This document shows positions 22,864-31,606 of a stretch of 64,000 nucleotides of DNA, piece after piece. Each line of letters starts with the position of its first letter. Positions within the stretch are counted from its first letter, which is position 1. The notes below the pieces were generated by a model that searched no databases, was not told where the DNA came from, and saw only the letters and a list, made by a program, of their open reading frames with translations. This DNA is from CAZCPB01 sp044223975 (GTDB lineage: Bacteria; Planctomycetota; Phycisphaerae; Phycisphaerales; UBA1924): positions 124,001 to 188,000 of the forward strand of contig JBGALI010000004.1 in assembly GCA_044223975.1 (NCBI GenBank), in the 5' to 3' direction. The position numbers and the translations under genes are program-made.

Positions 22864-24240
22864 TCATCCCATCCGCACCGGCTCAAACCCCTTGCGGTAC
22901 TCCCGCCGCACGATCGTCTTGCTCGCCTCGGCGTGGTTCGTAAACACGAGCTTCTGGCGGTCCCAGTCCAGCACCTGCCCCGGGTACTTCGCCGCCTTCA
23001 CCGCGAGCAGCCCCGGCTGCGTGCACCGCAGGCCGATGCTGAACGGCATCCACAGGTGCGGCGTGTCCTTGCCCAGGGCCTTGTCCACCCACGCGTGCCA
23101 GTGGTTGAAACTCTCATACTTCGGCAGCCCCGGCCACTGCATCCCATCGGTCTTCTTCCCCTCGCGCCAGATCTCAAGCGGCCCCTCGGGCGCCAGCACC
23201 AGCGTCCCGCCCTCGCACACCACGATCGTGAAGATCCCCCCCGGCCACTCCCCCTCGCCGATCCCAAGCTGGGCCCGGTCGGGCTTCATGCCCGTGTCGT
23301 AGAAGTAGAAGTTGCACGTCGAGTTCGCGAACTTGTCCCCGCTCACCGGGTACGTCAGCGTCGACAGCACGTGGTCGGCGTGGAAGTACGACAGGTCGCG
23401 CGACGGCGTCCGCGAGCACACCTGCGTCGGGCTCTGCAGCTCCGGGAACGCGTAGAACAGCACGTCGGTCATGTGCACGACCCAGTCGGCGATCTGCCCC
23501 CCGCCGTATTTCCACCAGCTCCGCCACTGCCGCTGCACCATGTTCGGGCGGCACGGCTCCTCCTGCGCCCCGTTGAGCCACAGGTTGTAGTCAAACCCCT
23601 CCGGCGGCTGGCACGGCTCGCCCAGCTTGCCGTCCGCAAAATAAAACCCGCCCGCCAGCGCACCGCCGCCGTACGCGATGTGCACCTCGATCACCTTCCC
23701 CAGCCCGCCGCTCTTCAAAATATCCACCGCCGCCCGCCGCGCCGCGTGCTCAATCCGCTGCGCCCCCGTCTGCGTCACGAGGTTCGGCTTGGCCCGGACC
23801 GCCTGCCCCAGGATCTCCAGTTCCTCCAGCTCGTGCACCAGCGGCTTCTGCCCGTACAGGTGCTTGCCGCGTGAGAGCGCCATCGTCATGATCGCGCAGT
23901 GCGAGTGATCCGGCGTCGCCACGATCACCGCATCAAACTTGTCACCGTACTTGTCGAACGCCTCGCGATAGTCGGCGCACGTGAACGCGCCGGGATGGTC
24001 CTTGGCCGCCTCCGCCAGCGCCTTGGAGTCCACATCGCACAACCCCACCATCTCGACCAGCGGGTGGGCCGCGATCGTCTTGCGGTCGTGCCCGCCGATA
24101 GTCCCGATCACCCCGATCGAAAGCACCCGCAGCTTCGTGTCCGGCCGCGCCCATGCCAGCCTCGGCGCGACCGCCGCGGCCGCGCTCGCGGCAGTGATGT
24201 ACTGGATGAACTTGCGGCGGGTCGTGCGGCTCTGGGTCAT
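22864..24240 (-). CDS. Tat-exported Gfo/Idh/MocA family oxidoreductase
   Basis: The 458-residue protein opens with a Tat signal (RTTRRKFIQYITAASAAAAV) and has the Rossmann start LRVLSIGVIGTIGGHDRKTI, then FDAVIVATPDHSHCAIMTMA, GKHLYGQKPLVHELEELEIL (the EKPx-type catalytic lysine is in GQKP) and a long alpha/beta C-terminal domain with GGGQIADWVVHMTDVLFYAF. These are NAD(P)-dependent sugar or cyclitol oxidoreductases; secreted copies are expanded in planctomycetes. It is divergent from the WbsX-type gene across a 282-bp gap, which suggests joint use in carbohydrate breakdown. The exact substrate is unknown. Confidence 0.92.
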   Translation of the reverse strand: MTQSRTTRRKFIQYITAASAAAAVAPRLAWARPDTKLRVLSIGVIGTIGGHDRKTIAAHPLVEMVGLCDVDSKALAEAAKDHPGAFTCADYREAFDKYGDKFDAVIVATPDHSHCAIMTMALSRGKHLYGQKPLVHELEELEILGQAVRAKPNLVTQTGAQRIEHAARRAAVDILKSGGLGKVIEVHIAYGGGALAGGFYFADGKLGEPCQPPEGFDYNLWLNGAQEEPCRPNMVQRQWRSWWKYGGGQIADWVVHMTDVLFYAFPELQSPTQVCSRTPSRDLSYFHADHVLSTLTYPVSGDKFANSTCNFYFYDTGMKPDRAQLGIGEGEWPGGIFTIVVCEGGTLVLAPEGPLEIWREGKKTDGMQWPGLPKYESFNHWHAWVDKALGKDTPHLWMPFSIGLRCTQPGLLAVKAAKYPGQVLDWDRQKLVFTNHAEASKTIVRREYRKGFEPVRMG

Positions 24241-24522
24241 GGGGAGTCCTCGTGGCAGCAGGGTTCCAAGTCCGTCCAGCAGAGCGGCACGCGGGAGCGT
24301 GCCGGCCCGGCAAGTCGACGCACGCCAAGTCTACCGAACCAGGGGCACGGCGGGGGGCGTCCGCACAAGCGGATTCCCGGGCGCGGTCGCTCTCAGGACC
24401 GCTCGGGCCCTGCGAATACGATGCGATCCTCGGAGCCTGTCGACCAGGTGCGGAAGCTGCAATCGTGGCCGAACACCTCTCGCGTCGTGCCGTGGCCGTT
24501 GTCGCCCAGAAGATTGGAAGCC

Positions 24523-25752
24523 ATGAAATCCATCCTCCCCGCCGTGGCGGTCCTGTTGCTGTCACCGCTACTCCTGCGCGCCCAAGATCCGCCGCAACCC
24601 ACCAACCCCGCGCCGCACATCACCGTCGCCTGCTACTACTTCGCCAACTACCACCCCGGCGATCCCCGCAACACCAAGGCCAAGGGCCCCGACTGGTCCG
24701 AGTGGGAACTCGTCAAGGCCGCCAAGCCTCGCTTCCCCGGCCATCACCAGCCCAACATCCCGCTCTGGGGATACACCGACGAATCCGATCCCAACGTGAT
24801 GGCGCAGAAGATCGCCGCCGCGGCAGACCACGGCATCGACGCCTTCATCTTCGATTGGTACCACTACGACGACGGCCCATTCCTCGACCGGCCCATCGAC
24901 CAGGGCTTCCTCCACGCGTCAAACAACAACCGCATCAGGTTCGCATTCATGTGGGCCAACCACGACTGGCAGGAACTTCATCCCTACACCAAGGGCGCTC
25001 CCCAGCCCGTCCTCTACCCCGGCCGCATCACGCCCCAGACCTTCGAGCGCATCGCCGACCACCTCATCAAGGACTACTTCTCGCACCCCTCCTACTGGAA
25101 GATCGACGGCAAGCCCTACTTCTCCTTCTACGACCTCACGAAACTGCTCGACAGCTTCGGCTCAGTCAAAGCCACCCGCGCCGCGCTCGACGCCTTCCGC
25201 GCCAAGGCCGCGGCAGCCGGCCTGCCCGGCCTGCACCTCAACGCCGTCGCCTGGGGCCAACCGATCCTGCCCGCCGAGAAAGCGCCCGTGGACTCCGCCG
25301 CGCTGGTCCGCGACCTGGGGTTTGATTCCGTCACGTCCTACGTCTGGGTCCATCACGCCGGCCTGCCGCGCCAAGAGACCGACTACAACGAAGTCCGCGA
25401 CGCCTACTTCAACTACTGGGACCACGCCAGGCAGAAGTTCAGCGTGCCGTACTTCCCCAACGTGACCATGGGCTGGGACCCCAGCCCACGTTGCGACCAG
25501 CGCGACACGTTCGACAACTCCGGCTACCCCTTCACCAACACCATCAGCGCCAACACCCCCGAGCGCTTCCGCGCAGCCCTCGAGCTCACGCGGCAGCGCC
25601 TCCTCGCCGACCCCGCCGGCCCGCGCATCCTCAACATCAACTGCTGGAACGAATGGACCGAGGGCAGCTACCTCGAGCCCGACACCGTGAACGGCCTCAA
25701 CTACCTCGAAGCCGTGCGCGATGTCTTCACACCGGCGCCGGCTCCCAAGTAA
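24523..25752 (+). CDS. GH99-like / WbsX-type glycoside hydrolase, secreted
   Basis: The 409-residue protein has a signal peptide (MKSILPAVAVLLLSPLLLRA) and the WbsX/GH99-like TIM-barrel motifs: ITVACYYFANYHPGDPRNTK, WSEWELVKAAKPRFPGHHQP, GIDAFIFDWYHYDDGPFLD, then FMWANHDWQELHP and NINCWNEWTEGSYLEPD near the end. These families act on mannosides or related polysaccharides, in some cases as endo-alpha-mannanases; the glutamates in NEWTEG are probable active-site residues. Located outside the cytoplasm by its signal. The ATG at 24523 is well placed, though only GGAAG is present as a weak ribosome-binding site. Confidence 0.87.
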   Translation: MKSILPAVAVLLLSPLLLRAQDPPQPTNPAPHITVACYYFANYHPGDPRNTKAKGPDWSEWELVKAAKPRFPGHHQPNIPLWGYTDESDPNVMAQKIAAAADHGIDAFIFDWYHYDDGPFLDRPIDQGFLHASNNNRIRFAFMWANHDWQELHPYTKGAPQPVLYPGRITPQTFERIADHLIKDYFSHPSYWKIDGKPYFSFYDLTKLLDSFGSVKATRAALDAFRAKAAAAGLPGLHLNAVAWGQPILPAEKAPVDSAALVRDLGFDSVTSYVWVHHAGLPRQETDYNEVRDAYFNYWDHARQKFSVPYFPNVTMGWDPSPRCDQRDTFDNSGYPFTNTISANTPERFRAALELTRQRLLADPAGPRILNINCWNEWTEGSYLEPDTVNGLNYLEAVRDVFTPAPAPK

Positions 25753-26084
25753 CCCAGTTCCTTATCAAGCCGCGCGCCATCCCTCCCCCCTCCCAGAGGG
25801 AGGGGGGCCGGGGGGGGTGGGTTCCTCCGGCTCCGTGTACTACGCCGTCGCGCCTCGCATATGGGGGCGGGCTGCTTTCGCCTCCGAACACCCAGCGCGT
25901 ATGCGAGTCGCACGGAAAGGCACGCGCCCGTGCCACCAGTCGCGTCAACGTGTTCGACCCAGTTCCTGTCTCCGCGACGTCAGCGATTCGCCCACTCCCG
26001 GGTCACACCGCCTCGCCATCACTTTCTCTCATTATGCAAACAAATACCAATTGACACACCGTTCAAAAACCGTACCATACTGCC
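25753..26084. other. Intergenic region with a G/C hairpin and an AT-rich promoter stretch
   Basis: The 332-bp gap contains a 10-bp stem (CCCCCCTCCC, loop AGA, GGGAGGGGGG; 25785-25807) flanked by long runs of G, a GC-rich middle without an open frame worth calling, and an unusually AT-rich 60-bp end (about 26020-26080) that holds the promoter for the next gene. Confidence 0.6.
26051..26078 (+). promoter_or_regulatory. Sigma-70-like promoter of the 26085 gene, probably giving a leaderless transcript
   Basis: TTGACA (26051-26056) is followed after 16 bp by TACCAT (26073-26078). A transcript would begin about seven bases later, at or near the GTG start at 26085. The sequence is distinctly AT-rich against the surrounding GC-rich DNA. 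Confidence 0.55.
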
Positions 26085-26702
26085 GTGACCGCCCCCCTCT
26101 TCAATCCCACCCCCGACCAGCTCGACGATCTCCTCGACGACTTGTCCTCCCCCGACCTCTCCCTCCGCGACCTCGCCCGGCGTTTCAACACCACCATCGA
26201 GGCCTTCTCCGCTTGGCTGTATTCCGGGCCCGCGCGGCCGTTCCTTGAGCATTCCTTCCACGCCGCCACCCTGCGCACCCGCCTCGCGGCAACCCATTCT
26301 CTCCCCAGCGCGGTGCAGGCTCTCGTCACCTCCCTGCAGGACTTCGTGGACGAGTCCCACAAGGTCACCCTCCGCGCCTCCCTCGACACCATGCCCCTCC
26401 GCGAAGGCCGCCGCGCCAGCGCCCGCCGCGCCGCCCACCTGCTCCACCGCCTCGCCAACTTCACCCCCCGCTCCCTCGAACCTCACTTCTTGGCTCCCCC
26501 GTCCGCACGAGCTCCAAGCGTCAGCGCGGGGTCTACCCCCTCTACCTTCCGCTCTTTCCCACCACTCTCAGGCCTTCCGATACCCCTTCGAGCCTCCGAG
26601 AAGGGCAAGGGTGCCTCCAACCCACGTCGCGCCTCTCCTTCCCTCACCTCTTCACCTCTTCCCCTCCCCACCTCCTCTTCCCTGTCCACCCGCCCCCCAT
26701 AG
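26085..26702 (+). CDS. Protein of unknown function with helix-turn-helix-like N-terminus
   Basis: The 205-residue frame starts at GTG directly after a consensus-like promoter. Residues 1-130 look like a real helical protein: TPDQLDDLLDDLSSPDLSLR, DLARRFNTTIEAFSAWL resembling a small HTH, and REGRRASARRAAHLLHRLAN. The final 75 residues are a Ser/Pro-rich low-complexity tail without predicted structure; they may be disordered, or the tail may reflect drift of the stop codon. No family was recognised. It is parallel to atpD, 122 bp upstream of it. Confidence 0.62.
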   Translation: MTAPLFNPTPDQLDDLLDDLSSPDLSLRDLARRFNTTIEAFSAWLYSGPARPFLEHSFHAATLRTRLAATHSLPSAVQALVTSLQDFVDESHKVTLRASLDTMPLREGRRASARRAAHLLHRLANFTPRSLEPHFLAPPSARAPSVSAGSTPSTFRSFPPLSGLPIPLRASEKGKGASNPRRASPSLTSSPLPLPTSSSLSTRPP

Positions 26703-26824
26703 GCCCCCCGGCCCCGCTCCGGTTCTCATCTCCGCTCGCCCGCGTGAATCCCGCGGACTGCCGCGCTATCCTCTGGACCCCCTCCGGGACGCCCCCGGGG
26801 CGGGTCTGCACAGGAACCGACCTC

Positions 26825-28264
26825 ATGGCAACGCAGGGCATCATCACTCAGGTCATCGGCTCCACCTTTGACGCTCAGTTCCCCGAGGACCAGCTCCCCG
26901 ACATCTACAACGCCTGCGAGATCAAGGCCCAGACCAAGGCCGGCGATCTCGACCTCGTCGGCGAGGTGCAGCAGCACTTAGGCGGCGGGCGCGTGCGCCT
27001 GGTCGCCCTCGGTTCGACCGACGGTCTCCGCCGCGGCATGGCATGCTCGGACACCGGCCAGCCCGTGCAGGTCCCCGTCGGTGAGGTCGTGCTGGGGCGG
27101 GTCTTCAACCTTCTCGGCGCCACCATCGACAAGGGCGGGCCCGTCGCCGCCAGCAAGAAGATGCCCATCCACCGCGCCCCGCCCGAGTTCGCCACCCTCA
27201 ACCCCAAGACCGAGATCCTCGTCACGGGCATCAAGGTCATCGACCTCCTCTGCCCCTTCGTCCGCGGCGGAAAGATCGGCCTCTTTGGCGGCGCCGGCGT
27301 CGGCAAGACCGTCGTCATCCAGGAAATGATCGCCCGCGTCGCCAAGAACTTCGGCGGCTACTCCGTCTTTGCCGGCGTCGGCGAGCGCACCCGCGAAGGC
27401 AACGACCTCTGGCGCGAAATGAAGGAAGCCGAGTACACCGACGAGAACGGCAAGAAGGCCCACGTCCTCGACAAGGTCGCGATGGTGTTCGGCCAGATGA
27501 ACGAGCCCCCGGGCGCCCGCCTCCGCGTCGCCCTCTCGGCCCTCACCATGGCCGAAGAGTTCCGCGACGCCTCGGGCAAAGAAACCCTGATGTTCGTCGA
27601 CAACGTCTTCCGCTTCACCCAGGCCGGCTCGGAAGTCTCGGCGCTCCTGGGCCGCATGCCCAGCGCGGTGGGATACCAGCCCACCCTCTCGACCGAGATG
27701 GGTGCGCTCCAGGAGCGCATCACCTCGACCGCCAAGGGCGCGATCACCAGCGTGCAGGCCATCTACGTCCCCGCCGACGACCTCACCGACCCGGCCCCCG
27801 CGACCACCTTCGCGCACCTCGACGCGTTCATCGTGCTCAGCCGCAGCATCGCCGAGAAGGGCATCTACCCCGCCGTCGACCCGCTCGCCTCCACGTCGCG
27901 CATCCTCGACCCCAACATCATCGGCGAGCGCCACTACCGCGTCGCCCAGCGCGTGCAGCGCATCCTCCAGCGCTACAAGGACCTCCAGGACATCATCGCC
28001 ATCCTCGGCGTCGACGAGTTGAGCGAAGACGACAAGCTGACCGTGAGCCGTGCCCGCAAGATCGAGCGCTTCCTCAGCCAGCCCTTCCACGTCGCCGAGC
28101 AGTTCACCGGGTTCAAGGGCGTCGACTCGCCGCTGGACTCGACCATCGACAGCTTCGAGCGCCTCGTCAACGGCGAGGGCGACAGCCTCCCCGAGGGCGC
28201 GTTCATGTACGTCGGCAGCCTCGACGACGCCAAGGCCAAGGCCGCGAAGATGGCCGCGGGCTGA
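26825..28264 (+). CDS. atpD: F1F0 ATP synthase subunit beta
   Basis: The 479-residue product is the catalytic beta subunit of F1, at full length. It has the P-loop GGAGVGKTVVIQEMI (about 155 onward), VFAGVGERTREGNDLWREMK, MNEPPGARLRVALSALTMAE, LFVDNVFRF-type Walker B and the DELSEED loop (about 397-403). It acts on the cytoplasmic face of the membrane. The ATG at 26825 has AGGA about ten bases upstream; an in-frame upstream ATG at 26744 is less likely. No other atp gene is beside it, and a strong terminator follows directly, so it is transcribed apart from the remaining subunits. Confidence 0.97.
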   Translation: MATQGIITQVIGSTFDAQFPEDQLPDIYNACEIKAQTKAGDLDLVGEVQQHLGGGRVRLVALGSTDGLRRGMACSDTGQPVQVPVGEVVLGRVFNLLGATIDKGGPVAASKKMPIHRAPPEFATLNPKTEILVTGIKVIDLLCPFVRGGKIGLFGGAGVGKTVVIQEMIARVAKNFGGYSVFAGVGERTREGNDLWREMKEAEYTDENGKKAHVLDKVAMVFGQMNEPPGARLRVALSALTMAEEFRDASGKETLMFVDNVFRFTQAGSEVSALLGRMPSAVGYQPTLSTEMGALQERITSTAKGAITSVQAIYVPADDLTDPAPATTFAHLDAFIVLSRSIAEKGIYPAVDPLASTSRILDPNIIGERHYRVAQRVQRILQRYKDLQDIIAILGVDELSEDDKLTVSRARKIERFLSQPFHVAEQFTGFKGVDSPLDSTIDSFERLVNGEGDSLPEGAFMYVGSLDDAKAKAAKMAAG

Positions 28265-28316
28265 TCGCAGCTCCGGCTTTCTCCGCCGCACGCCTCCGCA
28301 CGATCGCAGAACCAAG

Positions 28317-28344
28317 AAGGCCCCGGCGCACGCCGGGGCCTTTT
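28317..28344 (+). terminator. Rho-independent terminator of atpD
   Basis: AAGGCCCCGGC pairs perfectly with GCCGGGGCCTT around a GCAC loop and is followed by TT. The stem starts 53 bp after the atpD stop and could also act for the convergent hydroxylase gene that ends at 28418. Confidence 0.93.
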
Positions 28345-28417
28345 CACGCGCCGAGTGAAGTGTCACGGCACTGCGCATCTCGCACGCACGCCCGCGGCCC
28401 TCGCGTGCCGCGCCGGC

Positions 28418-29293
28418 TCATCGCCGGTTGTCGGGGACCGGCGCACGCGCGTCCCCCACGGCCGTGAAGGGAAACTTCATGTGCGCGAGCAGCGACTCGG
28501 GGATCGCCTCGCCCTTCAGCCCGTACTTCTTGGGCAGCGTGCGCGGAAAGTACGCCGTCCCGAACAGCACGTCCCACACGGGAAAGATCCCCGCGAAATT
28601 CTTGTCGATCCCCTCCTCATCCGAGGCGTGGTGCCATCGGTGGTACGCGGGGCTCACCAGAACCCAGCGGAAGGGACCGAAGCCCCACCGCACGTTGGAG
28701 TGCAGGAACATGACGTAGAACGCCACCAGCGGCACCACGCTGATGATGGCGATCGCCGAAAAGCCCAGCAGCAGGATCGGGAGCAGCTGACATGAGCGCG
28801 TGATCAGGTCGTTCAGCGGGTGCACCCGGGACGAAGAGATCCAGTTCATCTCCTCGGGCGAGTGATGGATCGCGTGGATCCGCCACAGCCGCCCGCGGTG
28901 CAGCGTGCGGTGCGTCCAGTAATCGACAAAGTCCGACAGCACCAGGACCTCAAGACACTGGGCCCAGGCCGGCTGGCGGGACAGCGGCCCGAAGCCCTGC
29001 AGCAGCGCCCCCTCGGGGATGTTCTCGACCCCGACGCACAGCGCGATGATCCCCAGCACGACCGCCAGCACCGCGCCCGTCGCGCAGCGCGTCAGCAGCG
29101 GCGTGCAGAACCAGTACGCGATGTCGAGCATGAAGCCCTTGCGCATCACCAGGGGCTGCGGCGCGGCGGGCACGAGGCGCTCGGCCGGGGTCAGCAGCAG
29201 CGCCGCAACACCGCCCAGCGCAACGGTCTGGATCACCGAGTCCGCGCCCGGGAACAGCGGACCAAGGGAAGTACAGAACTCGCCGGGTGTCAT
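28418..29293 (-). CDS. Fatty acid hydroxylase / sterol desaturase family membrane enzyme
   Basis: The 291-residue multi-pass protein carries the three histidine clusters of the diiron hydroxylase superfamily: DYWTHRTLHRGRLWRIHAIH with HRTLH and HAIHH, and SPAYHRWHHASDEEGIDKNF. Such enzymes hydroxylate lipids using O2. About five membrane helices surround the motifs. The usual C-terminal WDxLFGT motif appears as FPVWDVLFGTAYFPR. The lipid substrate is unknown. The gene converges on atpD and ends close to its terminator. Confidence 0.9.
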   Translation of the reverse strand: MTPGEFCTSLGPLFPGADSVIQTVALGGVAALLLTPAERLVPAAPQPLVMRKGFMLDIAYWFCTPLLTRCATGAVLAVVLGIIALCVGVENIPEGALLQGFGPLSRQPAWAQCLEVLVLSDFVDYWTHRTLHRGRLWRIHAIHHSPEEMNWISSSRVHPLNDLITRSCQLLPILLLGFSAIAIISVVPLVAFYVMFLHSNVRWGFGPFRWVLVSPAYHRWHHASDEEGIDKNFAGIFPVWDVLFGTAYFPRTLPKKYGLKGEAIPESLLAHMKFPFTAVGDARAPVPDNRR

Positions 29294-29357
29294 TGGGGAT
29301 GCTCGAGGCAGCCGACCGGGAGCGAAGACTTCGCCGCTCCCCGCGTGTGCGTCGATC

Positions 29358-29942
29358 TTACGCGCCGCGGCCGTGCGACTTGCGGGACGCGCCGGCGCCG
29401 CTCGAGACCCGGCTCTTTCCGGGGCGCCCTGAAGTCCCCTCCTCGGATCCGCCCGCCTCGGCCGCCGCGGAGAGCACCTCGTCCTCGGATATCCCGGTGA
29501 GCGTCTTGTCCGCCGCGCCCTCCTCGTCCAGCGTCATCTGGAGCAGCTCGGCGACCTTGGGCAGACCGAGCTTCTCGGCCATCGCGCGGGCGGTGCCGTA
29601 CGCGGCAATCTCGTAATGCTCGACGCGCTGGGCCGCGGCGATCAGCGCGACGTCGATGACGGCTTCCTCGCCGTCCTCGCCCAGGACCTCCTTGCCCTCC
29701 TCGATCAGGCCCTCCATCGCCTTGCACTTCTTGCCGCCGGGCTTGCACTCGAGCATCTCGGCGATGCTCTGGAGTCGCTTCACGTGCTCACGGGTCTCGC
29801 CCAGGTGCGACGTGAACGCCTCGCGCAGCGCCTCGCTGGAAGCGGCCTTGGCCATCCTCGGCAGGGCGCTCACCAGCTGGCCTTCGGCGCTGTAGAGGTC
29901 CCGGATCTGCTCCTGCAACGCCTTCTGAAGAGAGTCGAGCAT
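29358..29942 (-). CDS. DUF892 (YciE/YciF-type) ferritin-like protein
   Basis: The 194-residue protein matches DUF892: DSLQKALQEQIRDLYSAEGQ, then LVSALPRMAKAASSEALREA, HLGETREHVKRLQSIAEML, and VIDVALIAAAQRVEHYEIAA, with the E/H residues of a four-helix ferritin-like bundle. YciE/YciF-type proteins are linked to general and osmotic stress. The start at 29942 has AGGAG ten bases upstream. The last 40 residues are basic, Ser/Gly-rich and probably disordered. The gene lies between the hydroxylase gene and a disordered-protein gene, all on the minus strand. Confidence 0.9.
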   Translation of the reverse strand: MLDSLQKALQEQIRDLYSAEGQLVSALPRMAKAASSEALREAFTSHLGETREHVKRLQSIAEMLECKPGGKKCKAMEGLIEEGKEVLGEDGEEAVIDVALIAAAQRVEHYEIAAYGTARAMAEKLGLPKVAELLQMTLDEEGAADKTLTGISEDEVLSAAAEAGGSEEGTSGRPGKSRVSSGAGASRKSHGRGA

Positions 29943-30076
29943 GCCTGTATCTCCTGCTCCAAGTTGAACGGTCGTGAACAAGCGCGCTCGGCCCACCACA
30001 GGCACGAGCGCGTCGGGGAACGGGTAGTTGTGACTACCGAACCGCCTTCCAGCGGTCAGGCCTTGAGCGCCTCGAA

Positions 30077-30472
30077 CTAGGCCTTTTTGGCGCCGGGCCG
30101 GCCGGTGCTGTCACCGGGTCGACTGGTGCTGTCGCCAGACCGAGCGGCGTTCTTGGAGTTCTGGTCCTTCGAGTTTGCTTCGTCCTCGTCCATTCTCTCA
30201 GCCTGACCCGCGTTCGTGTTCGTTTCCGTCCGTCCCGGCATCTGCTGGCCTTGGCGCGCCTGGGTCTTGGTGTCCGGGCCCTGGCCCTGTGTCCTTGCGC
30301 CCGTGCCCTGACCCTGATCCTTTTGGACCGGGTTCTGTCCCGGGTTCTGCCGCTCATCCTGTCGCCGACCCTGGCCTTGGTTCGTCGTCGGCCTGGACTC
30401 GGAAGGGTTCTCGCGGTGGGGCGAGGGAGCGGCCGGTCCTGCGCCACGGGGGTTGGATTCCTGCTGAGCCAT
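30077..30472 (-). CDS. Disordered Gln/Asn/Arg-rich low-complexity protein
   Basis: The 131-residue product is almost free of hydrophobic residues: TNQGQGRRQDERQNPGQNPV, GARTQGQGPDTKTQARQGQQ, and a tail with RSGDSTSRPGDSTGRPG. It has no recognisable domain. AAAGGAAG lies just before the ATG at 30472. Position next to a DUF892 stress gene and near the YqjD-like cluster suggests a stress-related hydrophilic protein, but that is inference. Confidence 0.65.
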   Translation of the reverse strand: MAQQESNPRGAGPAAPSPHRENPSESRPTTNQGQGRRQDERQNPGQNPVQKDQGQGTGARTQGQGPDTKTQARQGQQMPGRTETNTNAGQAERMDEDEANSKDQNSKNAARSGDSTSRPGDSTGRPGAKKA

Positions 30473-31045
30473 GTGCTTCCTTTCAAACGAGGGTTTCATC
30501 ATCGAACCGTGCGCCCCCGCGCCGCTCTGCCAGAGTGAACGGGCAGAAACAGACGCCCGCGATCAGGGATGACGCGGGCGTGAGGAGAGAGAGCGGGCTG
30601 CGGGGCGATGACTCTCACGCTGCTATACGACCGCCGACACGGGATCGCGTGAAGGAAGTCTGAATTTCAGGTCACCGTTCACTCCGCTCATCGATCACTT
30701 TCCGCCGTTCCGCGCATCACGCGGGGGTGCACGCTTCGTTCCACGCGCCGCGCGCACGGAGATTCGTCGGTCGTGTTCGTGCTCGCGACCATCGGAGCGC
30801 GCCCATCGAACAGAACATACGAGCGGCGCCGTCGCGCTTCGCGACAAATCTGGGGCATGAGCGCACCTTCATCGGGTGTTCACGCTCCGGGCACCCCGCG
30901 CGGTGATAGTTGGGTGCCCTGAGACAAACGCTCTGGAAGAGGCGGCTGCACCGCAGCTACGACCTAAACGACCGCCGCGAGGCGCGTGCACCCCCCATGC
31001 GACCTCGCGGCGGTCTCTGTTTGCAACTCTCACGTGGAGTTCACC
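30473..31045. other. 573-bp intergenic region with two hairpins
   Basis: No convincing coding frame is present. It holds an 8-bp stem with an 11-base loop (30554-30580, CGCCCGCG/CGCGGGCG) and a 13-bp stem (30970-31015) just before the next gene. It carries promoters of divergent stress-like genes, but no unambiguous -35/-10 pair could be named. Confidence 0.5.
30970..31015 (+). promoter_or_regulatory. 13-bp hairpin in the leader of the stress-like operon
   Basis: GACCGCCGCGAGG (30970-30982) and CCTCGCGGCGGTC (31003-31015) pair perfectly around a 20-base loop. The structure lies 30 bp before the ATG of the 55-residue membrane protein, so it would be in the 5' leader if transcription begins upstream. 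There is only a weak T-rich stretch after it. It may be an attenuator, a leader structure or a terminator of an upstream transcript. Confidence 0.6.
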
Positions 31046-31213
31046 ATGCAAGGCCAGACCAATCTCCCGGCCATCGCGGATCGGGACGCGCGGCGGATCG
31101 AACGAACAACCCTCTTCCGCGCCGCGAAGGTGCGCCCCGCCGTGCTCGCGTGGGCGTTGGGCGTCCCGATCCCCATCATCCTGATCGTCCTGCTGATCCG
31201 CGGCTGCATGTGA
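31046..31213 (+). CDS. 55-residue single-pass membrane protein
   Basis: The product begins MQGQTNLPAIADRDARRIER with a charged N-terminus, then a helix rich in Ala, Val and Ile (VLAWALGVPIPIILIVLLIR, about 33-52) and ends RGCM. GTGGAG lies before the ATG. It is the first gene of a compact plus-strand cluster of small membrane proteins, 67 bp before the DUF883-like gene. No family recognised. Confidence 0.7.
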   Translation: MQGQTNLPAIADRDARRIERTTLFRAAKVRPAVLAWALGVPIPIILIVLLIRGCM

Positions 31214-31280
31214 AGCGGATTGCGTCTTCCCGACCTGTTGTAGCGAGCACCACCGAACCCCCGAACCAGGAGAATTTCTC

Positions 31281-31604
31281 ATGCCGAACATCCATCCGTC
31301 GGACGATACCGGTTTCAAGCAGGACGTGGCCCGCCTGGGCAACGATGTGGGCGCCCTCAAGACCGACGTGAAGAACGTGGCGTACGGGGCCGCCGACGCC
31401 GCTCGCTCGGGCGTCGCCGAACTGCGCCAGAGCGCGCAGCAGGCGGTCGAGACGGCCCGTGAAAAGGTGGACACCGCGAAGGAAGCCGCGGGCGAAGCCG
31501 CGGAGCAGGTCAAGGTTCTCATCGCGCGCAACCCGGTGGCGGCGGTAGGTGTCGCCGCGGGAGTCGGGATGCTCATCGGCATGGCGATGTGCCGCAGGAG
31601 CTGA
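31281..31604 (+). CDS. DUF883 (ElaB/YqjD)-like membrane-anchored protein
   Basis: The 107-residue protein has an amphipathic alanine-rich coiled stretch (ELRQSAQQAVETAREKVDTA, about 50-75) and a C-terminal membrane helix with RNPVAAVGVAAGVGMLIGMA, the form of YqjD/ElaB proteins. In E. coli these C-terminal-anchored proteins bind ribosomes in stationary phase and are RpoS-dependent. AGGAG lies eight bases before the ATG. It is followed within 2 bp of its stop by a YqjE-like gene, the same order as yqjD-yqjE. Confidence 0.82.
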   Translation: MPNIHPSDDTGFKQDVARLGNDVGALKTDVKNVAYGAADAARSGVAELRQSAQQAVETAREKVDTAKEAAGEAAEQVKVLIARNPVAAVGVAAGVGMLIGMAMCRRS

Positions 31605-31606
31605 GC

